From positions 1 through 5,975 of the forward strand of contig JAULZZ010000097.1 of NCBI GenBank assembly GCA_032117095.1: a stretch of DNA of 5,975 nt, given 5' to 3'. The notes beneath the pieces are model-generated. The model was not told where the DNA came from, did not search any database, and saw only the letters and a list, made by a program, of their open reading frames with translations. This document shows, in pieces, positions 1-5,551 of this stretch; positions within the stretch are counted from its first letter, which is position 1, and every line of letters begins with the position of its first letter. The DNA comes from REEB470 sp032117095. GTDB lineage: Bacteria; Bacillota; Bacilli; Paenibacillales; YIM-B00363. The translations under genes and the position numbers were made by a program.

Positions 1-195
1 TCTGCGACGAACATCATCGCCTTTTCCTTAATCGGTACTCGGATTTTGTATGTGCTGGGATGGGTATGGGTCTCTTTTTTGATGTCATTACTCTTGCATA
101 TATTCATGTCATTTACTAATGTTGGTGGTATTATGTTCTATGTAATCATGTTGCTTTTTGCATTGTTCGGTGGAATTTTTGGTGTCACGATGTGA
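1..195 (+). CDS. small hydrophobic membrane protein, 3' end only
   Basis: The window opens inside a reading frame that gives 64 residues and stops with TGA at 193-195; its start lies upstream. The visible part is almost wholly hydrophobic, with probable membrane segments at visible residues 4-20, 21-37 and 43-62, and only one basic residue (Arg14). The stretch SLIGTRILYVLG followed by W.xxF resembles SLIGARVFYGLG in the complete protein encoded at 397-879, with about 12 identities over 27 aligned residues, so the two are probably tandem paralogs. I do not recognise the family and no catalytic motif is visible. It most likely sits in the cytoplasmic membrane. That it is coding rests on the long hydrophobic open frame and the paralog match. 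Confidence 0.7.
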   Translation, partial: SATNIIAFSLIGTRILYVLGWVWVSFLMSLLLHIFMSFTNVGGIMFYVIMLLFALFGGIFGVTM

Positions 196-222
196 ATGCA
201 ATAATCAACGCTTCGCTACACG

Positions 223-251
223 TTAATGCAATTGATTTACTATTTTATAAA
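223..251 (+). promoter_or_regulatory. weak sigma-A-like promoter candidate upstream of the 160-aa gene
   Basis: TATAAA at 246-251 matches 5 of 6 bases of the -10 consensus. The -35 at the right distance (17-nt spacer) is only TTAATG at 223-228, 3 of 6. The region is AT-rich, so chance matches are likely. Confidence 0.22.
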
Positions 252-379
252 AAATGGTGAGAGGATGCAGAGCGATCACGACATTGGAAAGTTGTTTGGC
301 GATGTTTTTTGCAGATTTTTTTACATTGCCTCGCATCCACGAGAGACGCACGCTGTGGGTGGGGGAAGCAGACACTGCA

Positions 380-394
380 CAGGAGGAGGGTATG
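380..394 (+). repeat. 15-nt translation-initiation block, copy 1
   Basis: CAGGAGGAGGGTATG here is identical to the block at 5537-5551. Both are the SD region of an otherwise unrelated gene. It may be chance convergence on a strong SD or a shared initiation cassette. Confidence 0.5.
381..390 (+). promoter_or_regulatory. strong Shine-Dalgarno for the 160-aa membrane protein
   Basis: AGGAGGAGGG lies 6 nt before the ATG at 397. This decides the start: a longer in-frame ATG at 226 has no comparable site. An ATG at 392, closer to the SD and in another frame, hits TGA after two codons. Confidence 0.75.
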
Positions 395-396
395 TC

Positions 397-879
397 ATGA
401 AAAAACGTTGCGATGTCTTGGTGTATTGTTGGTTGGCAGGATGGTCTTTGGTTTTTTGGGAAGTTCTCGGATTTGATATGGGGATTCATGCTACAGTGAT
501 ATTGGGTATTGTTTTTTTGCCGATTTTGATCGGGAGTACGGTGTGGTTTTTTATTATACGGAAGTCGATTCACAGGAAGAGAAATGCGAGGGAGCATGCG
601 GGGGAAGAAACAAAGCACACACGAATGATGTCATCGATCCACTGGATTCAAATCGTGGTGAATTTGTTTTTGTTTCTGCTCACATTTCATGTGATATTTG
701 TGGCTGCGTTAGGGGCACGCGGATCCGCGGAACAACTGGATGGTATCGGTGCACTTTTCTATCCCGTGGTCATCACTGTTTCCTTGATTGGTGCTCGGGT
801 TTTTTATGGATTAGGAAGGCGATGGATCGCCTTTTCGATTTCATTTATTGCCCCTGCTTTTTTATGTTACATCATGTAG
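397..879 (+). CDS. multi-spanning membrane protein of unknown function (160 aa)
   Basis: I do not recognise a named family. The 160-residue product starts MKKRCD and has about five hydrophobic segments: residues 8-25, 30-54, 84-106, 117-134 and 141-159. A strongly charged cytoplasmic-type loop rich in Arg, Lys, His and Glu occupies about 55-78, between the second and third segments. The C-terminal part (SLIGARVFYGLG, then RRWIAFS) matches the truncated protein at 1-195, which suggests gene duplication. Start chosen by the strong SD at 381-390. An upstream extension of the frame to 226 would add a non-hydrophobic, poorly protein-like stretch and is rejected. The gene lies just upstream of the OLE promoter, but a possible terminator at 952-987 suggests a separate transcript. 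Membrane location is confident; any link to the OLE/OapA complex is only a hypothesis. Confidence 0.75.
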   Translation: MKKRCDVLVYCWLAGWSLVFWEVLGFDMGIHATVILGIVFLPILIGSTVWFFIIRKSIHRKRNAREHAGEETKHTRMMSSIHWIQIVVNLFLFLLTFHVIFVAALGARGSAEQLDGIGALFYPVVITVSLIGARVFYGLGRRWIAFSISFIAPAFLCYIM

Positions 880-951
880 TTTGTGTTTCGTTAAATTTTT
901 CTTTTCAGCCCATAAGGGATATGCACAACAATCATGGGCATACACCATGCA

Positions 952-987
952 GGATGGAAAATAGCCGAATTGCTGCATCCCATTTTT
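952..987 (+). terminator. possible intrinsic terminator between the membrane-protein gene and the OLE operon
   Basis: GGATG (952-956) pairs with CATCC (976-980), with an inner AGC/GCT pairing (963-965 with 972-974), and five T residues follow at 983-987. The stem is short and has an asymmetric internal loop, so it would be weak. A second inverted repeat just upstream, GCCCAT (908-913) with ATGGGC (934-939), has no T-run. The position, between a stop codon and a new promoter, fits a transcription boundary. Confidence 0.35.
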
Positions 988-1008
988 GACGCGTCCTCCA
1001 TTTTACCA

Positions 1009-1038
1009 TTGAGTTTGTCATCTCACCTGTGCTATGAT
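1009..1038 (+). promoter_or_regulatory. extended -10 promoter for the OLE-oapA-dxs-tlyA operon
   Basis: TTGAGT at 1009-1014 (4 of 6) is followed after 18 nt by TATGAT at 1033-1038 (5 of 6), with TG at 1030-1031 giving an extended -10 (TGCTATGAT). The predicted transcription start near 1044-1046 falls just before the first stem of the OLE RNA. This is the best vegetative (sigma-A type) promoter in the window, and its placement supports the RNA 5' end. Confidence 0.65.
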
Positions 1039-1043
1039 AGATA

Positions 1044-1720
1044 GCATTACAAGGTGGAGTGGTGCAGTATCCTAGTCGATCTACCGTTTTGAGGGTGAGC
1101 CTAAAAATTCGCTGCAGGGCACATCGATGAAGTTCCTGATGCTGGCTTTCGACGCCCAGTCGGGGGCTGGTGCTGGGAGTTAAGGTTGCAGGGCGATCTG
1201 CAATGGCATGCAGGCGTTGACCCTGCTTCCGCGGAGGCCTGTAAAAGTCGCGTGGAGACGAGGCGTATGGCAACGTGTCCCGTGACGGATATAGGGTATG
1301 AACCTGTTGCACTTCTTTGCGCGCGCATGCGGTGAAGAAGTCACAGTGTAGCCTGCCTTGAGTGAGTTATGAGGGATTCCCGATCCAGGTGGAGTTCGTA
1401 CCTTGGCCAAGGAGGAACTTTACACCGCTTGCGGGATGAAATCTGACTTGCAAAAGAGGCTAAGAAGCGGTTCTTGATCGTCGAGGAAAACTCCTAGGCT
1501 GTTTCATGCAATATGAAGGCGTCCTGAGGATTACAGTGTGGACTAAGTGGTAATCTAGTCTGACTATCGGATGTACGCAGTGGAGGAAGTCTCTGTGCGT
1601 ATGTCGTGCGGCGACGCGGTCAAGACGACATTGAAGGGAAACCGCCCGCTCGGCGACGAAGGGTTGTCGTTTGGGAAAACCTACTGGACCTAAGCTACAG
1701 CATTTACTCAGGACGTTGCC
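1044..1720 (+). ncRNA. ole: OLE RNA (ornate, large, extremophilic RNA)
   Basis: No credible protein is encoded here; the open frames on either strand are short and unlike proteins. The sequence is dense in helices: 1053-1058/1080-1085; 1185-1191/1198-1204; 1209-1215/1237-1243; 1247-1252 plus 1254-1256 with 1278-1280 plus 1281-1286 (one bulged T); 1311-1320/1332-1341; 1462-1466/1471-1475; 1503-1507/1513-1517; 1528-1534/1550-1556; 1570-1579/1596-1605 (10 bp); 1652-1657/1666-1671. Long-range helices are 1128-1137/1413-1422 and 1518-1528/1707-1717. The length is near the roughly 600-nt class norm. The clincher is context: an OapA-type membrane protein and dxs follow directly, as around known OLE genes. 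OLE RNA is known to be abundant and membrane-associated through OapA, with OapB and OapC also binding it, and to aid survival under cold, alcohol and Mg2+ stress. Ends are inferred: the 5' end from the promoter, the 3' end from the last long-range helix. It is probably processed from the operon transcript. Confidence 0.9.
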
Positions 1721-1826
1721 ACTCACTCTGTTATTTATGATTTATTTAGAGATATTTTTTATATTAAAAAAACTCACACTAAAATTCAATATTTTCATGC
1801 TTTTCCTTGTGAAAGGATTATGGCAC
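1721..1826 (+). other. AT-rich linker between OLE RNA and oapA
   Basis: About 105 nt, strikingly AT-rich after the GC-balanced RNA, with T-run and A-run segments around 1753-1775 that could pair weakly. The oapA frame is open through it (back to 1671), but the encoded residues overlap the OLE 3' helices and have no ribosome-binding site, so it is read as leader. An RNase processing site that frees OLE RNA from the mRNA could lie here; no specific signal was identified. Confidence 0.45.
1812..1817 (+). promoter_or_regulatory. Shine-Dalgarno deciding the oapA start
   Basis: AAAGGA lies 9 nt before the ATG at 1827. The alternative in-frame ATG at 1797 has only AT-rich sequence upstream and no purine-rich site. 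Confidence 0.55.
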
Positions 1827-2441
1827 ATGGTGCGTTTTAACTGGAAACATTCGGTGCGTTGGAGTGTATTTATCTCGATCGTCACTTTTTTTTTGGCGTG
1901 TATTTTTTCGGTCGTGTCTACCTTCGTGCTCGATGAGGCAACGGTGGCGATCGGGATGATCGTGGTGTTGATGATTGTGGCGATCGGCATTGTTTTTGAT
2001 ATGATGGGATTGGCTTCTGCTTCTGCACAGGAGCAACCATTTCATGCGATGGCCGCCGAAAAAGTAACGGGATCCAAACAAGCGATTTACATCGTCCGCA
2101 ACGCCGATCGTTTCTCTAATTTTTGCAATGATGTGATCGGGGACATTTGTGGCATTATTTCGGGGACGGCCTTGACACTCGTCATGGTAAAGTTGCTCGG
2201 TCAAGCGATGGAGCAAGATGACACCACTTATGCGGTTGTGACGGTAGTATTTTCTGGTGTTTTATCTGCATTGATGGTCGGAGGCAAGGCGATCGGCAAG
2301 TCCATTTCGATCACGTATGCGGTTCCGATTGTCTTATGGATGGGCAAAGTGTTTTATATTCTGGAGCGACGCGTCGGCATTCGCATTTGGCAGCGAAAGC
2401 GTCACAACAAAAAGCGAGGAACGAAGCGTGCTGCTCGATAA
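1827..2441 (+). CDS. oapA: OLE-associated membrane protein OapA
   Basis: OapA anchors OLE RNA at the cytoplasmic membrane; in B. halodurans its loss, like loss of the RNA, sensitises cells to cold, alcohols and Mg2+. The 204-aa product has hydrophobic segments at about residues 13-33, 39-57, 105-124, 135-153 and 162-178. A polar section at 62-103 carries the family-typical runs QPFHAMAAEKV, then RNADRFSNFCND and IGDICGIISG. That section resembles the membrane domain of CNNM/CorC-type (DUF21) Mg2+ transport proteins (LAEEG.x.GAxxAL.LxxxPDRF..., ILAGA). The C-terminal tail (181-204) is very basic, with about a dozen Arg/Lys in 24 residues, and could contact RNA; this is inference. The start at 1827 is chosen for its SD and because an earlier start would run into OLE RNA. 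The stop TAA (2439-2441) overlaps the dxs start by 14 nt. Identification rests on the motifs plus the OLE/dxs context. Confidence 0.88.
   Translation: MVRFNWKHSVRWSVFISIVTFFLACIFSVVSTFVLDEATVAIGMIVVLMIVAIGIVFDMMGLASASAQEQPFHAMAAEKVTGSKQAIYIVRNADRFSNFCNDVIGDICGIISGTALTLVMVKLLGQAMEQDDTTYAVVTVVFSGVLSALMVGGKAIGKSISITYAVPIVLWMGKVFYILERRVGIRIWQRKRHNKKRGTKRAAR
2416..2420 (+). promoter_or_regulatory. dxs ribosome-binding site inside the end of oapA
   Basis: GAGGA sits 7 nt before the GTG at 2428, within codons of the basic OapA tail. It fixes the dxs start and implies that dxs translation is coupled to oapA. Confidence 0.65.
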
Positions 2442-4314
2442 CATCCGACAACCAAGAGACATTCAGGCACTCGGGATAGAGGCGTTGACACAACTTGCCG
2501 AAGAAATTCGGCAGTTTCTTATTCGTTCATTGGCGCAGACGGGGGGACATTTGGCCCCAAACTTAGGCGTTGTCGAGCTCACCATTGCGTTGCATCACGT
2601 GTATCATAGCCCCGTAGACCAGTTTGTATTCGACGTGGGGCATCAGGCGTATGTGCACAAATTGTTGACCGGGCGGATGCATCGTTTTCCAACCTTGCGG
2701 GCGTACAAAGGGTTGTGTGGATTCATCAAGCGTAGCGAGTCGGAACACGACATTTGGGAAGCAGGGCATAGCTCCACGGCCTTGTCAGCGGCGATGGGAT
2801 TGGCGATTGCCCGCGATGCGAGTCAACGCGACCATAAGGTCATTGCGATCGTGGGGGACGGTGCATTGACTGGTGGCATGTCCTTTGAGGCGCTAAATCA
2901 CATTGGAGACGAGAAGAAGAACTTGATCGTGGTTCTCAACGACAATGAGATGTCTATCGCCCCCAACGTAGGGGCGTTGCATCATTATTTGGCCAAAGTG
3001 CGTGCGGATCGACGGTACATTCGGTCTAAGGGCGAGTTTCGTCAACTGTTGCGTAAATTCCCTTACGGTGGATCGACACTTGCGGGATGGGCAGGAAAAC
3101 TCAAGGACAGTCTGAAATATTTGGTCGTTCCTGGGGTGTTGTTTGAGGAGCTTGGGTTTACATACGTCGGTCCGATCAACGGACATCATTTCCCGACGCT
3201 GTTGGAGACGTTTCGCCAAATGCAACATGTCCAAGGACCGGTGCTCGTGCACGTCGTGACCACGAAAGGCAAAGGGTACGCACCGGCGGAGGCAGATGCG
3301 CATACGTGGCATGGGCTCGGAGGATACAAGGTGGAGTCGGGGGAGGTCGTCGCCTCCAAAGGTCCTCCGCTTTATACCGAGGTGTTTGGCAACACCTTGA
3401 TCGACTTGGCAACGCATGATGAGCGCATCGTGGCCGTGACCCCTGCGATGCCAGGAGGATCGGGATTGTTGGCGTTTGGGGCGCAGTTTCCTGATCGCCT
3501 CTTTGATGTCGGCATTGCCGAGCAACATGCGGCCACGATGTGTGCAGCGTTGGCGTTGGCAGGACGAAAACCAGTGTTTGCGGTATATTCGACGTTTTTA
3601 CAACGTGCCTACGATCAAGTCGTGCATGACATTGCAAGACAGCATGCAAATGTTGTGTTTGCGATCGATCGGGCGGGATTTGTCGGGGGAGATGGCGAGA
3701 CGCACCACGGGGTGTACGACATCGCCTATTTGCGCCATATCCCGAACATGACGCTTATGATGCCCCAAGATGAAGAAGAGTTGCGCCACATGCTCTACAC
3801 CGCACTACAACACACCGCAGGGCCCATTGCCGTGCGCTATCCGCGTTTGCCGGGCATTGGACGGTCCCCACAGCCGTATGTGCGTATTCCGATTGGCACG
3901 TGGCAAGTCGTCGTCGAAGGAGGCGATGCGGTCGTGTTGGCGGTAGGTCCGATGGTACACCTTGCGCGTGAGGCGGCGGTGTCACTTCAAACCCAAGGCA
4001 TTTCGTTGCGTGTGGTGAATGCACGATTTATCAAGCCGTTGGATGATGCGATGCTCACGGAATTGGCACAACAGCAGCTACCACTCGTGACGATGGAGGA
4101 AGGGACGAAGATGGGGGGGTTTGGCAGTGCGGTGCTCGAATGGATGGCCGCGTATTCGGACGGGCGCCCCCCGCGTATTCAGGTAATGGGCATTCCCGAT
4201 ACGTTCATAGAACACGGTTCGATTGCCGATCAACGCAGAGAAGCCGGATTAACCGCGGCACATCTCATCGACACGGTATGCCGTCTCGTCGTCTCTTCAG
4301 AATCTGTGCGGTGA
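2428..4314 (+). CDS. dxs: 1-deoxy-D-xylulose-5-phosphate synthase
   Basis: Dxs condenses pyruvate with glyceraldehyde 3-phosphate, releasing CO2, to give DXP, the entry to the MEP isoprenoid pathway and to thiamine and pyridoxal synthesis. It is a cytosolic thiamine-diphosphate (ThDP) and Mg2+ enzyme of the transketolase family. The 628 residues are full length (Bacillus enzymes are about 630) and closely Bacillus-like. His41 is in GGHLAPNLG. RSESEHDIWEAGHSST is at 102-117. The ThDP motif starts at GDGALTGGM (143-151) and ends at NDNEMSIA (171-178). The catalytic Glu365 is in VGIAEQHAAT. Arg393 (LQRAYDQ), Asp422 and His426/427 (GGDGETHHG), and Arg470/473 (VRYPR) match the substrate-binding positions of the family. 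The C-terminal transketolase domain (about 490-620) is complete. The start is GTG, set by GAGGA at 2416-2420; the 14-nt overlap with oapA suggests coupling. A 7-G run at 4113-4119 is the only oddity. tlyA follows after 5 nt. Confidence 0.97.
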   Translation: MLLDNIRQPRDIQALGIEALTQLAEEIRQFLIRSLAQTGGHLAPNLGVVELTIALHHVYHSPVDQFVFDVGHQAYVHKLLTGRMHRFPTLRAYKGLCGFIKRSESEHDIWEAGHSSTALSAAMGLAIARDASQRDHKVIAIVGDGALTGGMSFEALNHIGDEKKNLIVVLNDNEMSIAPNVGALHHYLAKVRADRRYIRSKGEFRQLLRKFPYGGSTLAGWAGKLKDSLKYLVVPGVLFEELGFTYVGPINGHHFPTLLETFRQMQHVQGPVLVHVVTTKGKGYAPAEADAHTWHGLGGYKVESGEVVASKGPPLYTEVFGNTLIDLATHDERIVAVTPAMPGGSGLLAFGAQFPDRLFDVGIAEQHAATMCAALALAGRKPVFAVYSTFLQRAYDQVVHDIARQHANVVFAIDRAGFVGGDGETHHGVYDIAYLRHIPNMTLMMPQDEEELRHMLYTALQHTAGPIAVRYPRLPGIGRSPQPYVRIPIGTWQVVVEGGDAVVLAVGPMVHLAREAAVSLQTQGISLRVVNARFIKPLDDAMLTELAQQQLPLVTMEEGTKMGGFGSAVLEWMAAYSDGRPPRIQVMGIPDTFIEHGSIADQRREAGLTAAHLIDTVCRLVVSSESVR

Positions 4315-4319
4315 GGGCG

Positions 4320-5168
4320 ATGACTACACCAAAAGAACGATTGGATACGTGGCTCGTACAGCGAGGGCATGCCCCCACACGCGAACGTGCCAAAGCGATG
4401 GTCATGGCAGGCAACGTGTTTTGCGGGACACAACGGTTGGACAAGCCAGGGATGCGTATCCCCGTGGATGCGGACATTGTCGTCAAAGGACAAACGCTTC
4501 GCTATGTCAGTCGGGGAGGTTTGAAGCTCGAACACGCCCTTTCTTGTTTTGGGTTGTCGTTAGCAGGGCATATCGTGCTCGATATCGGCGCTTCTACGGG
4601 CGGATTTACAGATTGTGCCTTGCAACATGGGGCTTCGTACGTGTATGCCGTTGATGTAGGGTATAACCAGCTTGCGTGGCCGTTGCGTAACGATGACCGT
4701 GTCAACGTGATGGAGCGAACAAACTTTCGTTATTGTACCCAAGCCTCTTTTCTCCACCCGCAACCGACGATCGCAGTAGCGGACGTGTCGTTCATCTCTT
4801 TGCGTTGGATGATTCCTCCATTGCGTGCGATTCTGGAGACGGGGCGGTCTTTTGTCTCCTTGATTAAGCCACAGTTTGAAGCGGGCAGGGCATTTGTCGG
4901 TAAAACAGGGGTCATTCGGGATGCCCGTGTGCATGAACAAGTGTTGCGTACCGTTATTGCGCAGATGTCTGCTGCACAGATGGCGTTGCAACAGGTGACG
5001 CATTCCCCGATTATGGGTGGGGGGGGCGATGGAAATATTGAGTTTTTGGCGTGGTGGACGGTGCAGTCGCCGTTGAGTGACGTGCCCAAGCAAAGGGAAG
5101 CCTACTGGCATGCGCGCATTGTAGACATTGTCGCACAGGCGCACCAGCAATTCGGAAACGATGCTTAA
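4320..5168 (+). CDS. tlyA: TlyA/YqxC-family S4-domain rRNA 2'-O-methyltransferase
   Basis: TlyA-family proteins use SAM to methylate ribose 2'-OH of rRNA. M. tuberculosis TlyA modifies 16S C1409 and 23S C1920, which gives capreomycin sensitivity. The Bacillus form (YqxC) is often annotated as a hemolysin-like protein. The 282-aa protein begins with an S4 RNA-binding domain (about 5-65: RLDTWLVQRG, TRERAKAMVMAG, RLDKPG). An FtsJ/RrmJ-type Rossmann methyltransferase follows, with SAM motif LDIGASTGGFTD at 87-98. The K-D-K-E catalytic tetrad is intact: Lys69 (RGGLKLE), Asp155 (VADVSF), Lys183 (LIKPQF), Glu241 (GNIEF). Just before Glu241 the usual SPI.GxxGN loop reads SPIMGGGGDGN, encoded over an 8-G run (5019-5026). 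The ATG is 5 nt after the dxs stop; GTGAGGG overlapping that stop is the only SD and is unusually close (2 nt), so re-initiation after dxs is likely. An in-frame GTG at 4311 is a less likely start. Confidence 0.93.
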   Translation: MTTPKERLDTWLVQRGHAPTRERAKAMVMAGNVFCGTQRLDKPGMRIPVDADIVVKGQTLRYVSRGGLKLEHALSCFGLSLAGHIVLDIGASTGGFTDCALQHGASYVYAVDVGYNQLAWPLRNDDRVNVMERTNFRYCTQASFLHPQPTIAVADVSFISLRWMIPPLRAILETGRSFVSLIKPQFEAGRAFVGKTGVIRDARVHEQVLRTVIAQMSAAQMALQQVTHSPIMGGGGDGNIEFLAWWTVQSPLSDVPKQREAYWHARIVDIVAQAHQQFGNDA

Positions 5169-5180
5169 AAAATGTGAATG

Positions 5181-5214
5181 CGTGTGTATGGGGGCGTACA
5201 CGGTTTATTTTGCA
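5181..5214 (+). terminator. weak terminator candidate after tlyA
   Basis: GTGTA and TACAC flank a G-rich 8-nt loop at about 5185-5202, and TTTATTTTG and further T-rich sequence follow. The 5-bp stem is short and the T-run is broken, so this is only a candidate for the end of the OLE-oapA-dxs-tlyA transcript. Confidence 0.25.
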
Positions 5215-5489
5215 TTTTATGGTTAGGTAATCAATGTCAACAGGTTAAGCGGATAATTAAACATTTGACTTTTTGATTTTGGTGAAAAGCGGATGATCTC
5301 CGGTACGGATGAATCAGTGATGATAGGTTCTTTTTTCGAATTTCCGTTTATACTAAACACCGATTGAATACAGGAATTGTATTGGTTAAAAATTACTGTG
5401 CGTTCTCGTAAAATGGAGCTCTTTGCATAGATGTTTTTAATCAGTATTTAGTATTATTTGCAACATTTTTCAGGAAAGTTCTTACCCTG

Positions 5490-5518
5490 TTGACATTTTT
5501 TCGAAACCAACCAATAAA
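5490..5518 (+). promoter_or_regulatory. promoter candidate for the AAA-ATPase-like gene
   Basis: A perfect -35 TTGACA (5490-5495) and AATAAA (5513-5518, 4 of 6 for -10) are separated by 17 nt. Transcription would start near 5525, about 25 nt before the ATG. The heptamer GTTGACA recurs at 5521-5527, over the expected start site, exactly 32 nt downstream of its first copy. Confidence 0.5.
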
Positions 5519-5536
5519 CCGTTGACAGTGGAATCG

Positions 5537-5551
5537 CAGGAGGAGGGTATG
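5537..5551 (+). repeat. 15-nt translation-initiation block, copy 2
   Basis: Identical over 15 nt to 380-394. In this copy the terminal ATG can itself be the start codon; in copy 1 the same ATG is out of frame and dead-ends after two codons. Confidence 0.5.
5538..5547 (+). promoter_or_regulatory. strong Shine-Dalgarno for the AAA-ATPase-like gene
   Basis: AGGAGGAGGG can serve the ATG at 5549 (5 nt from its first AGGAGG) or the in-frame ATG at 5555 (7 nt from the last AGGAGGG). The two starts differ by only two residues. Confidence 0.7.

Larger units (their letters stand above)
5169..5548 (+). other. 380-nt AT-rich non-coding gap
   Basis: No open frame of protein character is seen on either strand. 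Contents noted: the weak hairpin after tlyA; AAGCGGAT twice (5247-5254 and 5287-5294); a perfect 6-bp inverted repeat AATACA/TGTATT (5367-5372 and 5378-5383) around a 5-nt loop with no T-run; an isolated TATACT at 5349-5354 with no good -35; and a promoter at the right end. In bacilli argR and recN normally follow tlyA; neither is present here. Confidence 0.6.

Noticed and set aside
226..396. N-terminal extension of the 160-aa membrane protein from the ATG at 226
   Set aside because: No SD at 226, non-hydrophobic low-plausibility residues, and a very strong SD at 381-390 placed correctly for the ATG at 397.
543..989. Second reading frame overlapping the 160-aa membrane protein gene
   Set aside because: No ribosome-binding site, Cys/Arg-rich chance-like composition, and it overlaps a better hydrophobic protein with a strong SD.
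1044..1720. Group II intron, IS200/605-associated RNA or other mobile-element RNA
   Set aside because: No reverse transcriptase or transposase is adjacent, no terminal inverted repeats or target duplications are seen, and the oapA-dxs context points specifically to OLE.
932..1726. Open frames on the minus strand across the OLE region
   Set aside because: Short, overlapping in several frames, rich in Pro/Ser/Arg/His with no family motif and no ribosome-binding sites; expected by chance opposite a stable RNA.
1716..1741. Internal promoter for oapA (TTGCCA with TATGAT)
   Set aside because: The spacer would be 14 nt, too short for sigma-A; the region is AT-rich and TATGAT is expected by chance.
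1671..1826. Longer OapA starting at 1671 or 1797
   Set aside because: 1671 lies inside an OLE hairpin, and neither ATG has an SD; the ATG at 1827 has AAAGGA at a 9-nt spacing.
5203..5240. Minus-strand promoter (TTGACA with TAAAAT) in the gap after tlyA
   Set aside because: Spacer is about 15 nt and there is no minus-strand gene for it to serve within the window.
5169..5548. Riboswitch, T-box or CRISPR in the gap before the AAA-ATPase-like gene
   Set aside because: Only one short hairpin (5367-5383) and scattered short repeats; no recognised aptamer core, T-box sequence or regularly spaced repeats.
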